A stretch of DNA of 64,000 nt from an uncultured Clostridia bacterium (GCA_947632045.1 CANRNQ010000008.1:1-64000); one strand, 5' to 3'; positions 28,124 to 38,871 are shown, numbered from the stretch's first letter. Notes: generated by a model from the sequence alone, not told the origin. Translations and numbers: made by a program.

Positions 28124-28352
28124 TTTGGCTGCCGCGACTGCGCCTCGCTTGTTTTGAGAGAGACTATGCGGGCGGCGACCGGCTGATTTACGCCGGTGGC
28201 GAAAATCAGCTTAAAACGCGGCGTCTGACCGTTTTTACACAGGCAGCCTTCTATTGCGCCGCGTTTTGCGCGCGGCCTGCGGCCGCGCAGGTCGCCGCCC
28301 GCCTAGGCTATGGCTAAAGCACACAGTAAAAACGAGCCGAACGGCAGCCAAA
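28124..28352 (+). repeat. Dispersed nested inverted-repeat element, copy B
   Basis: TTTGGCTGCCG/CGGCAGCCAAA (28124-28134/28342-28352); GCGGGCGGCGACC/GGTCGCCGCCCGC (28168-28180/28290-28302); AAAACGCGGCG/CGCCGCGTTTT (28213-28223/28257-28267); hairpins CTGATTTACGCC-GGT-GGCGAAAATCAG and GCGCGGCC-TGC-GGCCGCGC. Confidence 0.9.
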
Positions 28353-28484
28353 TCAAGTCCTGCCATACGATGCGTGTCAAAACGCGATTTCTTAAAAATA
28401 TATTAAGAAAAATCACTCAGCCGCTTTTCTATTTTTTACCTATGTGCTATAATGAATTAAAATATTATGCAAAGGAGAATCGCG

Positions 28485-28643
28485 ATGGATAAGTATGTAT
28501 GCGAGCCCTGCGGCTGGACATATGATCCGGCAGAGGGCTGCGAGGAGCAGGGCATAGCTCCCGGAACAGCGTTTGAGGATCTTCCGGACGACTTTGTCTG
28601 CCCGATATGCGGAGCAGGCAAGGAAGAGTTCACAAAGGAATAA
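28485..28643 (+). CDS. Rubredoxin (52 aa)
   Basis: [52 protein letters not shown]; two CxxC motifs. Too short for the ORF track. Confidence 0.95.
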   Translation: MDKYVCEPCGWTYDPAEGCEEQGIAPGTAFEDLPDDFVCPICGAGKEEFTKE

Positions 28644-28918
28644 ACCCGATAAGGCGTCGACAAACACAATCGTTTTTCAATGCCGCAGCAGCCTTCGGCT
28701 CCGTTCAGACGGCGACTCCGTGGGCTGCTTTTTTACCCTGCGCTTTGTTTAAGACCCCAACATATTTTAAAATATAAAAATTTGGTAAATTTATCAAAAA
28801 ATCAATTGGCAGATACTTGCACAAAGGCAGAATATGGTATAAAATTATATGGTAAATGTTAATTTATTCACAAACCAAGAGTGGATAAATAATGCACATA
28901 GAAAGGATGTATTTTTCA

Positions 28919-30133
28919 ATGAATTTTTTAAGCAAGGTATCCGTTGACGACATCAACGTAAACGGAAAAAGAGTACTCGTGCGCTGCGACTTCAACGTTC
29001 CCCTCAAGGACGGAGTTATCACGAACGACAACAGAATCCAGGCTGCTCTTCCGACTATAAAGAAGCTCATCTCGGACGGCGGCAAGGTAATACTCTGCTC
29101 TCATCTCGGCAAGCCGAAGAATGGTCCGGAGGAAAAATTTTCCCTCGCTCCGGTAGCGGTAAGACTATCCGAGCTTCTCGGTCAGAACGTAGTATTCGCG
29201 AACGACGACGAGGTAGTCGGCGAAAATGCAAAGGCGGCTGTTGCAGCTATGAATAACAGCGACGTAGTTTTACTTCAGAACACACGCTTCAGAAAAGAGG
29301 AAACAAAGAACCTCGAGCCGTTCAGCTCAGAGCTTGCCTCCCTCGCGGACGTATATGTAATGGACGCGTTCGGCAGCGCCCACAGAGCGCACTGCTCCAC
29401 CGCGGGCGTAACGGATCACATCAAGGATACGGCGGTAGGCTATCTTATGCAGAAGGAGATAAACTACCTTGGCAACGCGGTTGAAACTCCGGTAAGGCCG
29501 TTTGTAGCTATCCTCGGCGGCGCAAAGGTTGCGGATAAGCTCAACGTAATTTCAAACCTTCTCGAAAAGTGCGACACACTCATCATAGGCGGCGGTATGG
29601 CTTATACCTTCTTAAAGGCAAAGGGCTATGAAACAGGCACGTCGCTTGTTGACGATACAAAGGTTGACTACTGCAAAGAAATGATGGATAAGGCGGAGAG
29701 CCTCGACAAGAAGCTCCTGCTCCCGATAGACACGACGATAGCCGCAAGCTTCCCCGAGCCGATTGACGCCGAGATCGCGGTTGAGAACGTACCGTCGGAC
29801 GCTATTCCGGCTGACAAGATGGGACTTGACATAGGCTCCGAAACGGCTAAGCTCTATGCCGATGCGGTTAAGTCTGCCAAGACCGTCGTATGGAACGGCC
29901 CCATGGGCGTATTTGAGAACCCAATTCTCGCAAAGGGCACCTTCGCCGTTGCGCAGGCTCTTGCGGACACCGACGCAACGACTATAATTGGCGGCGGCGA
30001 CAGCGCGGCAGCTGTCATCCAGCTCGGTTTTGCCGACAAGATGAGCCACATCTCAACGGGCGGCGGCGCGTCGCTTGAGTATCTTGAGGGCAAGGTTCTC
30101 CCGGGAATTGCCTGCATAGCCGACAAGAAATAA
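28919..30133 (+). CDS. pgk: Phosphoglycerate kinase
   Basis: [46 protein letters not shown]. Start with RBS GAAAGGA. Confidence 0.98.
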   Translation: MNFLSKVSVDDINVNGKRVLVRCDFNVPLKDGVITNDNRIQAALPTIKKLISDGGKVILCSHLGKPKNGPEEKFSLAPVAVRLSELLGQNVVFANDDEVVGENAKAAVAAMNNSDVVLLQNTRFRKEETKNLEPFSSELASLADVYVMDAFGSAHRAHCSTAGVTDHIKDTAVGYLMQKEINYLGNAVETPVRPFVAILGGAKVADKLNVISNLLEKCDTLIIGGGMAYTFLKAKGYETGTSLVDDTKVDYCKEMMDKAESLDKKLLLPIDTTIAASFPEPIDAEIAVENVPSDAIPADKMGLDIGSETAKLYADAVKSAKTVVWNGPMGVFENPILAKGTFAVAQALADTDATTIIGGGDSAAAVIQLGFADKMSHISTGGGASLEYLEGKVLPGIACIADKK

Positions 30134-30148
30134 TTTCGACAGAAAAAC

Positions 30149-30378
30149 GGGCTGTCGCGTTACCCCGCTTTTACCCTGTGCGGCGGCAAACCCGTTCGGG
30201 CGGCGACCGGCACCTTCCCGCCTCCGGCGGGAAGGTGCAAAAAACGCGGCGAAAAAGTTTTTCAGACAGGGGCAGACCCTTTGCTCGCCGCGTTTTTCCG
30301 CGCGGCTGCGCCGCGCCGGTCGCCGCCCGAACTATAAATACCGCTCAAAGCAGTCGAAAAGCACAGGCTCGACAGCCC
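30149..30378 (+). repeat. Dispersed nested inverted-repeat element, copy C
   Basis: GGGCTGTCG/CGACAGCCC (30149-30157/30370-30378), CCTGTGC/GCACAGG (30175-30181/30361-30367), GTTCGGGCGGCGACCGG/CCGGTCGCCGCCCGAAC (30194-30210/30316-30332), AAAAACGCGGCGA/TCGCCGCGTTTTT (30240-30252/30285-30297); hairpins GCACCTTCCCGCC-TCC-GGCGGGAAGGTGC and GCGCGGC-TGC-GCCGCGC. Confidence 0.93.
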
Positions 30379-30499
30379 TGCCCCGATGCGCGTACATACA
30401 AGAAAACAGGAAAAGCGCGGAGCTCAACAACAAGCAATGACGGGGAATAAAATATAAAAACAAGAAGAAAAAATCACTCACCGAAAGGAAGAACTAATA

Positions 30500-31267
30500 A
30501 TGAATAAGGCTGTAAGAAAGGCAGTAATTGCCGGAAACTGGAAGATGAATAAGACGCCGAAGGAGGCAAAGGAGCTTCTGAGCGCCGTTGCTCCCCTCGT
30601 AAAGGAGGCGGACTGCGAGGTTATCGCGTGCGTGCCGTTTGTAGATTTGCAGACAGCCATTGAAGCTACCGAAGGTACGAATATAAAGATAGGCGCTGAG
30701 AACTGCCACTGGGCGGAGAGCGGTGCTTTCACGGGTGAAATTTCAGCCCCGATGCTCAAGGAGATGGGCGTAGAGTATGTAGTGCTCGGTCACAGCGAAA
30801 GAAGGCAGTATTTCGGCGAAACCGACGAAACCGTAAATAAGAGAACAAAGGCGGCGCTCAACGCGGGACTTAAGCCAATCGTCTGCGTTGGCGAGCTTCT
30901 CTGGGAGAGGGAGTGCAATATTACCGAGGAGGTAATAGCACGTCAGATAAAGCTCGACCTTTGGAACGTTTCCGCGGAGGAGCTTAAAAATATAATAATC
31001 GCTTACGAGCCGGTATGGGCTATCGGTACGGGTAAAACCGCCACAGCGGAGCAGGCGGAGGAGGTCTGCGCCTTTATCCGCGCAACTCTTGCAAAGCTGT
31101 ACGATCCCGCCGCAGCGGAGGCTGTTACAATCCAGTACGGCGGCTCAATGAACGACGGCAACGCCGACGAGCTTCTCGACAAAACGAACGTAGACGGCGG
31201 ACTTATCGGCGGAGCCTCTCTCGTTGCGGAAAAATTTGCGGCTATCGTAAAGGCGGCAAGTAAATAA
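30500..31267 (+). CDS. tpiA: Triosephosphate isomerase
   Basis: VIAGNWKMNKT, VVLGHSERR, AYEPVWAIGTGKTA, YGGSMN. Confidence 0.98.
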   Translation: MNKAVRKAVIAGNWKMNKTPKEAKELLSAVAPLVKEADCEVIACVPFVDLQTAIEATEGTNIKIGAENCHWAESGAFTGEISAPMLKEMGVEYVVLGHSERRQYFGETDETVNKRTKAALNAGLKPIVCVGELLWERECNITEEVIARQIKLDLWNVSAEELKNIIIAYEPVWAIGTGKTATAEQAEEVCAFIRATLAKLYDPAAAEAVTIQYGGSMNDGNADELLDKTNVDGGLIGGASLVAEKFAAIVKAASK

Positions 31268-31292
31268 TCAAAAGAAAACGGAGATAATAAAA

Positions 31293-31817
31293 ATGACAAA
31301 AGAGCAAGTTGCAAAGAAGATTTACGAGCTTTCACACATAACGGGCAAGTTTCTGCTACGCTCCGGACAAATCTCGAACGAGTATTTTGACAAATACCTC
31401 TTTGAGGCTGACCCCGGTACGCTCATCGAGATAGCAAAGATAATGTCAGACCTCATTCCGGAGGAAACCGAGGTCATCGCCGGACTTGAAATGGGCGGAA
31501 TACCGGTTGTAACGGCGCTCTCCCTCGATACGGGTATACCTGCGGCCTTCGTCAGAAAAAAAGCGAAGGAATACGGCACCTGCAAGCTCGCGGAGGGAGC
31601 CGACGTTGAGGGCAAAAAGGTGCTGATTATCGAAGACGTCGTTACGACGGGCGGAGCGATAATCGACGGCGTGAGAGAGCTAAGGAAAAAGGGCGCTGTT
31701 GTTGAGAATGTTTTGTGCGTTATCCAAAGAGCAGACAAGGCGACGGATATACTCGCCGCGGAGGATTTAAAGCTTATCCCCGCATTCACAATGGATTACA
31801 TCAAGGCGCAAGTTTAA
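31293..31817 (+). CDS. pyrE: Orotate phosphoribosyltransferase
   Basis: [28 protein letters not shown] motif [13 protein letters not shown]. Confidence 0.93.
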   Translation: MTKEQVAKKIYELSHITGKFLLRSGQISNEYFDKYLFEADPGTLIEIAKIMSDLIPEETEVIAGLEMGGIPVVTALSLDTGIPAAFVRKKAKEYGTCKLAEGADVEGKKVLIIEDVVTTGGAIIDGVRELRKKGAVVENVLCVIQRADKATDILAAEDLKLIPAFTMDYIKAQV

Positions 31818-31830
31818 GGAGAATGAGAAG

Positions 31831-33345
31831 ATGAAAAAACCCGTAGCATTGATAATAATGGACGGCTTCGGAAACGGCGAAAAAAACCGTGGCAACGCGA
31901 TATACGACGCAAAAAAGCCAAATCTTGACAGGCTGTTTTCCGAAAACCCGCTCACGCAGATAGGCGCAAGCGGACTTGACGTTGGACTTCCCGACGGACA
32001 GATGGGAAACAGCGAGGTAGGACACACAAATATAGGCGCAGGCAGGATAGTGTATCAGGAGCTGACGAGAATAACCAAGGCGGTCAAGGACGGCGACTTT
32101 TTTGAAAATCCCGAATTTGCCAAAGCGGTAAAGAACGTAAAGGACAACAACTCGGCGCTTCACCTCTTCGGGCTGCTTTCCGACGGCGGCGTTCACAGCC
32201 ACAACACGCACCTGTACGCGCTTTTGGAGCTTGCAAAAAGGAGCGGACTTGAAAAGGTGTACGTCCACGCATTTCTCGACGGCCGCGATGTTCCGCCGAG
32301 CAGCGGAGCCGATTATGTTGCCGATTGTCAAAGCAAGATGGACGAGATAGGCGTGGGAAAAATAGCGACGGTTATGGGGCGCTATTACGCAATGGACAGA
32401 GATAACCGCTGGGAAAGGGTCGAAAAGGCCTACTCCGCCATGGTATACGGCGAGGGTGTAAAGGCCGACGACGCGGTCGAGGCGGTCAGAAAGTCGTATA
32501 AAAACGAAGTGACCGACGAGTTCGTTATTCCGACTGTGTGCGAGGAAAACGCAACGATTGGTGCAAACGATTCGGTGATATTTTTCAACTTCCGTCCGGA
32601 CAGAGCCAGAGAGATAACGCGTTGCTTTGTCGACCCCGACTTTTCCGGCTTTGAGAGGAAAAAGGGCTTTTTCCCGCTCACATACGTTTGTATGACCCAG
32701 TACGACGCTACTATGCCTAACGTCGAGGTCGCCTTTAAGCCTCAGTCGCTCAAGAATACAATGGGCGAGTACATCTCGGATAAGGGCATGACCCAGCTTA
32801 GGATCGCCGAAACCGAAAAATACGCTCACGTTACGTTTTTCTACAACGGCGGCGTAGAAAAGACCTACCCCGGGGAGGACAGGGTCCTTGTAAACTCCCC
32901 CAAGGTAGCGACATATGATATGCAGCCCGAGATGAGTGCATATGAGGTGGCGGATAAATGCGTCGAGCGCATTTTGAGCGGCGAATACGATATGATAATT
33001 CTCAACTTTGCAAACTGCGATATGGTAGGTCACACCGGAGTGCTCGACGCTGCTGTAAAGGCTGTCGAGGCGGTTGACGAGTGCGTAGGCAAAGTCACGG
33101 ACGCAGTGGCAAAAATGGGCGGTGTATCGCTTATAACGGCAGACCACGGCAACGCCGATAAGATGATAGACGCCGACGGAGAACCCTTCACGGCGCATAC
33201 GACGAACCTTGTTCCCTTCTGCGTGGTAGGGTATCCCTGCAAGCTGCGTTCCGGCGGCGTTCTTGCGGACATAGCTCCGACAATGCTGAAAATAATGGGA
33301 CTTCCTCAGCCGGCAGAAATGACCGGAAAGAGTATTATAGAATAA
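31831..33345 (+). CDS. gpmI: 2,3-bisphosphoglycerate-independent phosphoglycerate mutase
   Basis: [49 protein letters not shown]. Confidence 0.97.
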   Translation: MKKPVALIIMDGFGNGEKNRGNAIYDAKKPNLDRLFSENPLTQIGASGLDVGLPDGQMGNSEVGHTNIGAGRIVYQELTRITKAVKDGDFFENPEFAKAVKNVKDNNSALHLFGLLSDGGVHSHNTHLYALLELAKRSGLEKVYVHAFLDGRDVPPSSGADYVADCQSKMDEIGVGKIATVMGRYYAMDRDNRWERVEKAYSAMVYGEGVKADDAVEAVRKSYKNEVTDEFVIPTVCEENATIGANDSVIFFNFRPDRAREITRCFVDPDFSGFERKKGFFPLTYVCMTQYDATMPNVEVAFKPQSLKNTMGEYISDKGMTQLRIAETEKYAHVTFFYNGGVEKTYPGEDRVLVNSPKVATYDMQPEMSAYEVADKCVERILSGEYDMIILNFANCDMVGHTGVLDAAVKAVEAVDECVGKVTDAVAKMGGVSLITADHGNADKMIDADGEPFTAHTTNLVPFCVVGYPCKLRSGGVLADIAPTMLKIMGLPQPAEMTGKSIIE

Positions 33346-33539
33346 AAACAGGCTGCAAAAACAGCCGAACGGAAAACGACTGCAAGGAATCCAAAGGGAT
33401 ATTCTTGCAGTCGTTTTTATTATATAAATGATGAAAAGTCAATCAAAATATATTACGCCATATCAATATTACGGGCGGAAATTTCAAAAGGGCAAGCCCT
33501 TAACCCCGCATATAGGCTTTTTGCCCCGAGAAAAGCACA

Positions 33540-34214
33540 TTATCCGTCAAGCTGCTCATTCGCCTGTTTACAAAGCTCCCTCAACGTTTCTATCGCTATC
33601 TTTGCATCGGCCGCCTTAAACACTCCAGTTCCGGAAACAAATACTTCGCCGCCGGCCGCTGCGGCCTCTGATATGGTCGCTTCGTTTATTCCGCCGTCAA
33701 GCTCAAGCAGCACCTTCGCGCCCTGTCTTTTTGCCTCGTTCTTTATCTCTCCTATTTTAGGCAGCATATTAGCCATAAAGGATTGGCCGCCAAAGCCGGG
33801 CTCAACGGTCATAACAAGCACCATGAATATTTCCCTTAAATACGGGAAAACAGCGCTTGCCGGAGTATTGGGTTTTATCACAAGTCCGGGCTTTATGCCC
33901 CGGGCTTTAATTTTTTCTATGGTTTTTTCAATATTGGAGCGGCTTTCCACATGAAAAGTAATTATGTCCGCGCCCGCATCCGCAAAGTCGTCAATATAAT
34001 CTAAAGGGTTTTCGATCATAAGATGCACGTCGAAGGGCAGTGACGAATACGGTCTTATCGCTTTTATCACAGGAGCTCCGAATGTTATATTTGGGACAAA
34101 ATGTCCGTCCATCACGTCGAGATGTATATAATCCGCTCCGGCGTTTTCCATACGCCGCGTTTCGCTGCCCATAACGGCAAAATCGCACGAAAGTATTGAG
34201 GGCGCTATTTTCAT
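33540..34214 (-). CDS. rpe: Ribulose-phosphate 3-epimerase
   Basis: MKIAPSILSCDFAVMG, HLDVMDGHFVPNITFG, VEPGFGGQSF, ELDGGIN. Confidence 0.97.
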   Translation of the reverse strand: MKIAPSILSCDFAVMGSETRRMENAGADYIHLDVMDGHFVPNITFGAPVIKAIRPYSSLPFDVHLMIENPLDYIDDFADAGADIITFHVESRSNIEKTIEKIKARGIKPGLVIKPNTPASAVFPYLREIFMVLVMTVEPGFGGQSFMANMLPKIGEIKNEAKRQGAKVLLELDGGINEATISEAAAAGGEVFVSGTGVFKAADAKIAIETLRELCKQANEQLDG

Positions 34215-34263
34215 ACAAATCATTCCTTTCATTTTCAGAAATTTTGCGCGGCGCAGAGCATAA

Positions 34264-34398
34264 GGCGGCGACCGCTTTCCGCCGCCCCTTACGGGGCGAC
34301 GGAAAGCAAAAAAGGCGGCGCGCAGCTTCCCTACAAAGGGATGCCATGTTCTGCCGCGTTTTTTGCGCGCGCCCTGCGGGCGCGCACCGGTCGCCGCC
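34264..34398 (+). repeat. Dispersed nested inverted-repeat element, copy D (core)
   Basis: GGCGGCGACCG/CGGTCGCCGCC (34264-34274/34388-34398); AAAAAAGGCGGC vs GCCGCGTTTTTT with one mismatch; hairpins GCTTTCCGCCGCCCC-TTAC-GGGGCGACGGAAAGC and GCGCGCCC-TGC-GGGCGCGC. Extra hairpins follow at 34400-34455. Confidence 0.82.
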
Positions 34399-34443
34399 CA
34401 AAGCCTTCGGCTTTGTGCCGGCCTCCGGCCGGCACAGCGCGGG

Positions 34444-37400
34444 CTATGCCCGCTGTATCAACGGCGCAATTATTGAAGCCGCAGCCCAGAATACAATGTA
34501 AAGCAGTAAATCGAGTCCGCTGAGCCCTGCCAAGCCGGCAAACAGAGAAACTATTCCGGCTATCAGCACTCCGAGAGCTACCGCTATTATTTGAATGATT
34601 ATCGCTATTGAGATATTATCCCTGATTTTTATGCAGCCGCTTATGGCTCTTGCAAGCGAATGAAGCTTGCCCTCGGTCGATATAAGGGCGCGCGCGGCCT
34701 CGTCTTTGCGCGACATCTCATCTTTACAGATGTTTCCGAGTGTTGTCGGCAGTATTTTTATGCTTCTGATAAATATTCTGAAATCCTTTGCGACCTTAAG
34801 CTGAGATACATTCGGGTCGGCGGTTCTTATTAATATAGTTACACCGTTATTTTCGAGGCGTTTCAACTCCTCGGCAAGCCTTCTGTCCGCCTGATAATCT
34901 GTAACAAGCATGGCAACAAGCTGTCCCGCATTTGCAAGATAGGTTATGCTGTTTGTCTTGCTCTTCATTGAGCTTTCCTCAAAGTCGACGCTCGGCAGAT
35001 TTATCGAATATTTTGCCATCAGCTCGCGATTGCCAAGCAACAGGCGTTCTCCATCTACCCAGCTGACTATGCCCTTGCCGTCCTCATATTTAACGCTTTC
35101 CACCGCCGGAAGCTGCTCGCATTTTTCGCTTATAACATCTTCAAACATATAGGTCATCGGGGTGTTGGCTATCTTCATCACAGCCGCCGCATTCAGTAGG
35201 GCCTTGTCTATATTGTAGGCATTGAAGGTCTTGACCGCAAGAAGCTGAACGCTGCCCCTCGGATAAAGCTCGCGGCTGTCTATCATAACGGCTCTCGTGT
35301 CGGCAAATTGCTTAACGGCCGGATATCCTATCACCATCGCCCTGTTGGCGAGAGTATCTGAGCAAAGCTTTTTCATCGGAATATTTACCGCAAGCAGGCA
35401 GCACATGGGCACGCCCATGCACGCAACAAGCGAAAACGCCGACAGAGCCGTGGAAACCGAGGCGGCGGATATTCCGCATATTACCGCGACAAGCACAGCG
35501 ACCACGGTTGTTATGGGAGCCATAAACGACGCGGTGCGCTCGCTCGGGTCTGGCATATACGAAAAGCGCAAAAAGCCCTTTAAAAATCTCGTTCTGCTTT
35601 GCAGAGCAACAACGGGCTTGTCTGCATTTGTTTTTGAAATCATCTGCCTTGAAATATCCTCGTCGCCGAATATTCTCGCGGCGTATTTTCTGTTTGGCGA
35701 AGATACGAATTTGAAATTGTCCCTTATTCTTCTTACAATGCAGAGCTTGCCAAGATTATTTAACAGCAACGCCGTTATAGCAAGTATGGAGTAAAGATGC
35801 AATCCGCCGTTAAAGAAGGTCTGCGGCTCAAAGAACGATACGATTCCTTGAACAACACAGCCGGCAGTTGCAACCGCGGCCGCCGTGTCGGAGTTTCCCT
35901 TGAAGGCCAAAAGCGGCTTCAGCCCGCCAAAGACTGTGCTGTGGCAGAGCACTGCGGAAGCGACGAGCAGTATAAGGCTGACGAGGCAGGTCATAAGGTC
36001 GGAATTTGGTATGTTGTTTGTAAGGACAGACGGAGCGCAGCGCTGAATTATATGCATGGCAAGCATTATAAGAAATATTACTCCGAGCGCGGCACAGCGA
36101 AACGCGACCTTGCGATTGTCGTAATTTATTTCGGCTCTTATCGCCCTTGCGTCCGACGGCTTTTCATAATCGTCTATCTGCTGGCCGCCCTGACGGTTTA
36201 TGTTTGTCTGCTCTCTAAATTCAGAGAAATCCGCGCTGTTTTCCACCTCGCCAAACAAAACATCCTTGAGCGAACGCCTTGCGCCGGTGCTTTGGGGCTT
36301 TTTCTGCTCGCTGTTATTCTCGTTTTGAACAGCCTCTTCTCCTGTGGAAGGCAGGCCCTCCTTAACCGCCTTGGATACCTCTGAATTGACCTCGGGCGCA
36401 ACTATCTCGCTCGCCTTTGGCTTGTATTTTGCCTGTCTTATGTACTCTTCGTACTCTTTGCGCACCACGAGCTGTAAATCGTCGTTCGCAAGGCTGATTT
36501 TTTCTACGTTTGATTCATGTATATATTTAGGAATTACCTTTCCGTTTACAAGCTGTCTGCCGTCAACCTCGTCTATTTTGACGGCTGTGCTCGACGCCTC
36601 CTCAAAGGTCACGGCAGCGCCGTCCGAATTTGCTTCATTCTCAAGCGTCGCTGCGGCTGCGGCTCCTTCTTCGTTTTCTTCCGGTGCAGCAGCTTCCTCT
36701 TGGTCATTGTCCTGGCTCTGCGCATTTGCAGCCTCGTCGGTATCGGTCTGCGGCTCGTTTTGAATTTCCGGCTTTTCCTGAGCCGCCTCTTCCTCCTTAT
36801 TTTCATTTTCTCCTGTGGCCTCTACTGTATCTGATACATCAAGGTCATCGAGCTCGTCATTAGGTGATTCTCCGTTCCAAAAGCTCTTGAGTCTTCCTAT
36901 GAAGCCGCGCTTTTTCCTTGGAGATTTTCTAATAATCTCTATTGGGGCGTCCGGCCCCTCTGTGATAATGTCGGCTGCGGCTTCTTCATTGTGCAGTGCA
37001 CCAAGCTCTTTGCCGTCGGCAAGCGGTTTGTCTGCGCCCGCCGCAGCGTCAGAGCTATTCGTGATATCCTCCGCTTCACGCTTTTCGACGGTATCCTCCG
37101 CTTTTTTCTCCTCACGCTCGGCATCGACTTCGGCTTTGGGAATCTCTTCTTCATCGTATTCCCCGCCGTCGCTTTCTGCTTCTTCCTCTTTTTCGTCTTC
37201 TTCAACGCCGTTTTCGCCGTAAAACTCCCTCGAGGGATCTATCACCGTCAGCACGGGCTTTTGCGGCTCGACATTTTCATCTTCAAAATCTGCGTCTATC
37301 GTAAGCTCGTCTTCGTCCGAGAACTCATCCTCGTCGTCATAGCTGTCGTCCTCATTCCATATGCTCTTTATCTGCTCTATCGGAGAGCTTTTTCTAAGCG

Positions 37401-38850
37401 GCACAATCTCTGCGTCCTCCGCGTCATCCTCCGTATAGCTTCCATATTCGTCCTCGTTGTCAAGCTCGTTGTCACTCTCGTGGAAAGGGGTAAAAAAGGA
37501 TTTTATTCTGCCCCTCATCGCGGCGAAAAAGCCTTTGGATTTATTGTCGTCGACGGTAGCCTCATCGTGATATTCCTCGGAGCTCTCGGCTTCCTCGTCA
37601 TTTATGCTCTGCATATGCTCCTTCGGGGCATAGTCTGAGAGGTCGTCATATTTAACGCTCGGCTTTATCCAGTTAGCGTTATCCGCCTTTTCCTCGGCGT
37701 TTACCTCCTCTTCCGTCACAGAGGCGTCTCCGTTTTTGATATCGTCGCCATTCCAAAAGCTCTTTATTTTTGAGAACACAGATCCCTTACTCTTTTTGTC
37801 TGCGTCCTCCACTCTCGGTTCATCGGCTTCGGCTTGTTCCGTTTCTTCCTCATCGAAGGCTGAGTCCGTCTCGGTATCTTCGTCTATATTTTCATCAGGC
37901 GCGGTATCCGTATTTCCTTCTGTTTCTTCCTCCGCCTCAGGCTTGATTTCATCGGCGTCACGCTCAAAATTCGCCCCGCTTTTTGCCTTTTCATCAAATA
38001 CAGACGGATCGAAATTTTCGTCAAAATGCTCCTCGAAATCCTCCGAGCCTGTCCAAAACGCCTTTATTTTATGCCAAAAGCCGCCCTTTAATTTTTCCTC
38101 CGGCTCTCTTTCAAGCTTTGGTTCCTCTTTGGGCTCATATGGTTCTTCTTCAGGTTCGGGCTCTTCTTCAGGTTCAGGCTCTTCTTCAGGTTCGGGTTCT
38201 TCTTCAGGTTCGGACTCTTCTTCATGTTCCGGTTCTTCTTCAAGCTCCGGCTCGACTTCAAAGTCCTCCAATTCTTCTTCGAGGTATTCCGGTTCCTCCG
38301 CAAGATCTTCCGACTTTTCTAACTGCTCATCATCGGCGGGAGAATAGCCTTCATAATCAGGCGGATAGTCAAGCTCCTCGTACCGATTGTTTTGCTCGTC
38401 ATTATCATCATTATATGTATCATCGTACGACTCATCATAAGCTTCTTCCGCTTCACCGCCGTCATAATCGAAATTTTCGGCGTCGTCTGCTTCGTTGTAC
38501 TCCGGCGCAGTCTGTACGTCGTTATCGTAGAAAAAGTTGTAGTTCTTATTTAAATCCGAGCCTTTGCTTTTTTTATTTTTCTTGCTCCTTTTGGTTTTTT
38601 CCGCTTTATTTTTCTTTTTTGACTTCGGCTCTTTTTTCGGCTCTTTGCCGGGCGACGCCGCCTCTTCAAGGCGTATGCTCTCCATAAGCTCGGCTATTCT
38701 TTGTGCCTCTTCGCTTTTAGCCGCTTTTGGCTGCTGTATCTGAGCCGTGAGCTGAGAAATATCTATTGCTTCCTCCTCCGCAGAATAGTTGTCCTGCGCA
38801 GATACGATTTTCTCGCCTTTATTCTTGAGAATATCCTTTTTTCGACTCAT
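34444..38850 (-). CDS. Large acidic-tailed, degenerate P-type-ATPase-like membrane protein (1468 aa)
   Basis: ~900 aa acidic/low-complexity N-terminus. C-terminal membrane region shows P-type ATPase layout (MIDSRELYPRG at the DKTGT position, VDGERLLLGNRELM, ADRRLAEELKRLENNGVTILIRTADPN). Confidence 0.7.
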   Translation of the reverse strand: MSRKKDILKNKGEKIVSAQDNYSAEEEAIDISQLTAQIQQPKAAKSEEAQRIAELMESIRLEEAASPGKEPKKEPKSKKKNKAEKTKRSKKNKKSKGSDLNKNYNFFYDNDVQTAPEYNEADDAENFDYDGGEAEEAYDESYDDTYNDDNDEQNNRYEELDYPPDYEGYSPADDEQLEKSEDLAEEPEYLEEELEDFEVEPELEEEPEHEEESEPEEEPEPEEEPEPEEEPEPEEEPYEPKEEPKLEREPEEKLKGGFWHKIKAFWTGSEDFEEHFDENFDPSVFDEKAKSGANFERDADEIKPEAEEETEGNTDTAPDENIDEDTETDSAFDEEETEQAEADEPRVEDADKKSKGSVFSKIKSFWNGDDIKNGDASVTEEEVNAEEKADNANWIKPSVKYDDLSDYAPKEHMQSINDEEAESSEEYHDEATVDDNKSKGFFAAMRGRIKSFFTPFHESDNELDNEDEYGSYTEDDAEDAEIVPLRKSSPIEQIKSIWNEDDSYDDEDEFSDEDELTIDADFEDENVEPQKPVLTVIDPSREFYGENGVEEDEKEEEAESDGGEYDEEEIPKAEVDAEREEKKAEDTVEKREAEDITNSSDAAAGADKPLADGKELGALHNEEAAADIITEGPDAPIEIIRKSPRKKRGFIGRLKSFWNGESPNDELDDLDVSDTVEATGENENKEEEAAQEKPEIQNEPQTDTDEAANAQSQDNDQEEAAAPEENEEGAAAAATLENEANSDGAAVTFEEASSTAVKIDEVDGRQLVNGKVIPKYIHESNVEKISLANDDLQLVVRKEYEEYIRQAKYKPKASEIVAPEVNSEVSKAVKEGLPSTGEEAVQNENNSEQKKPQSTGARRSLKDVLFGEVENSADFSEFREQTNINRQGGQQIDDYEKPSDARAIRAEINYDNRKVAFRCAALGVIFLIMLAMHIIQRCAPSVLTNNIPNSDLMTCLVSLILLVASAVLCHSTVFGGLKPLLAFKGNSDTAAAVATAGCVVQGIVSFFEPQTFFNGGLHLYSILAITALLLNNLGKLCIVRRIRDNFKFVSSPNRKYAARIFGDEDISRQMISKTNADKPVVALQSRTRFLKGFLRFSYMPDPSERTASFMAPITTVVAVLVAVICGISAASVSTALSAFSLVACMGVPMCCLLAVNIPMKKLCSDTLANRAMVIGYPAVKQFADTRAVMIDSRELYPRGSVQLLAVKTFNAYNIDKALLNAAAVMKIANTPMTYMFEDVISEKCEQLPAVESVKYEDGKGIVSWVDGERLLLGNRELMAKYSINLPSVDFEESSMKSKTNSITYLANAGQLVAMLVTDYQADRRLAEELKRLENNGVTILIRTADPNVSQLKVAKDFRIFIRSIKILPTTLGNICKDEMSRKDEAARALISTEGKLHSLARAISGCIKIRDNISIAIIIQIIAVALGVLIAGIVSLFAGLAGLSGLDLLLYIVFWAAASIIAPLIQRA
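38141..38252. repeat. 18-bp-period coding minisatellite (E/P repeats)
   Basis: Repeated tcttcttcaggttcggg units encoding EEEPEP x ~6 in the 1468-aa protein. Confidence 0.85.
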
Positions 38851-38871
38851 ATATCATCATCCCTTTCCGCG

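Noticed and set aside
31801-33198. 465-aa minus-strand ORF antisense to gpmI
   Set aside because: Composition-driven antisense ORF; the gpmI product on the plus strand is unambiguous and the antisense protein has no recognisable motifs.
33360-33420. AACGACTGCAAGG...CTTGCAGTCGTT hairpin as a regulatory element
   Set aside because: Best explained as the intrinsic terminator of gpmI; a similar one follows fba at ~40912-40955.
38141-38252. Regularly spaced short repeats resembling a CRISPR array
   Set aside because: 18-bp period, in frame and coding EEEPEP; no spacers, no palindromic repeats, no cas genes.
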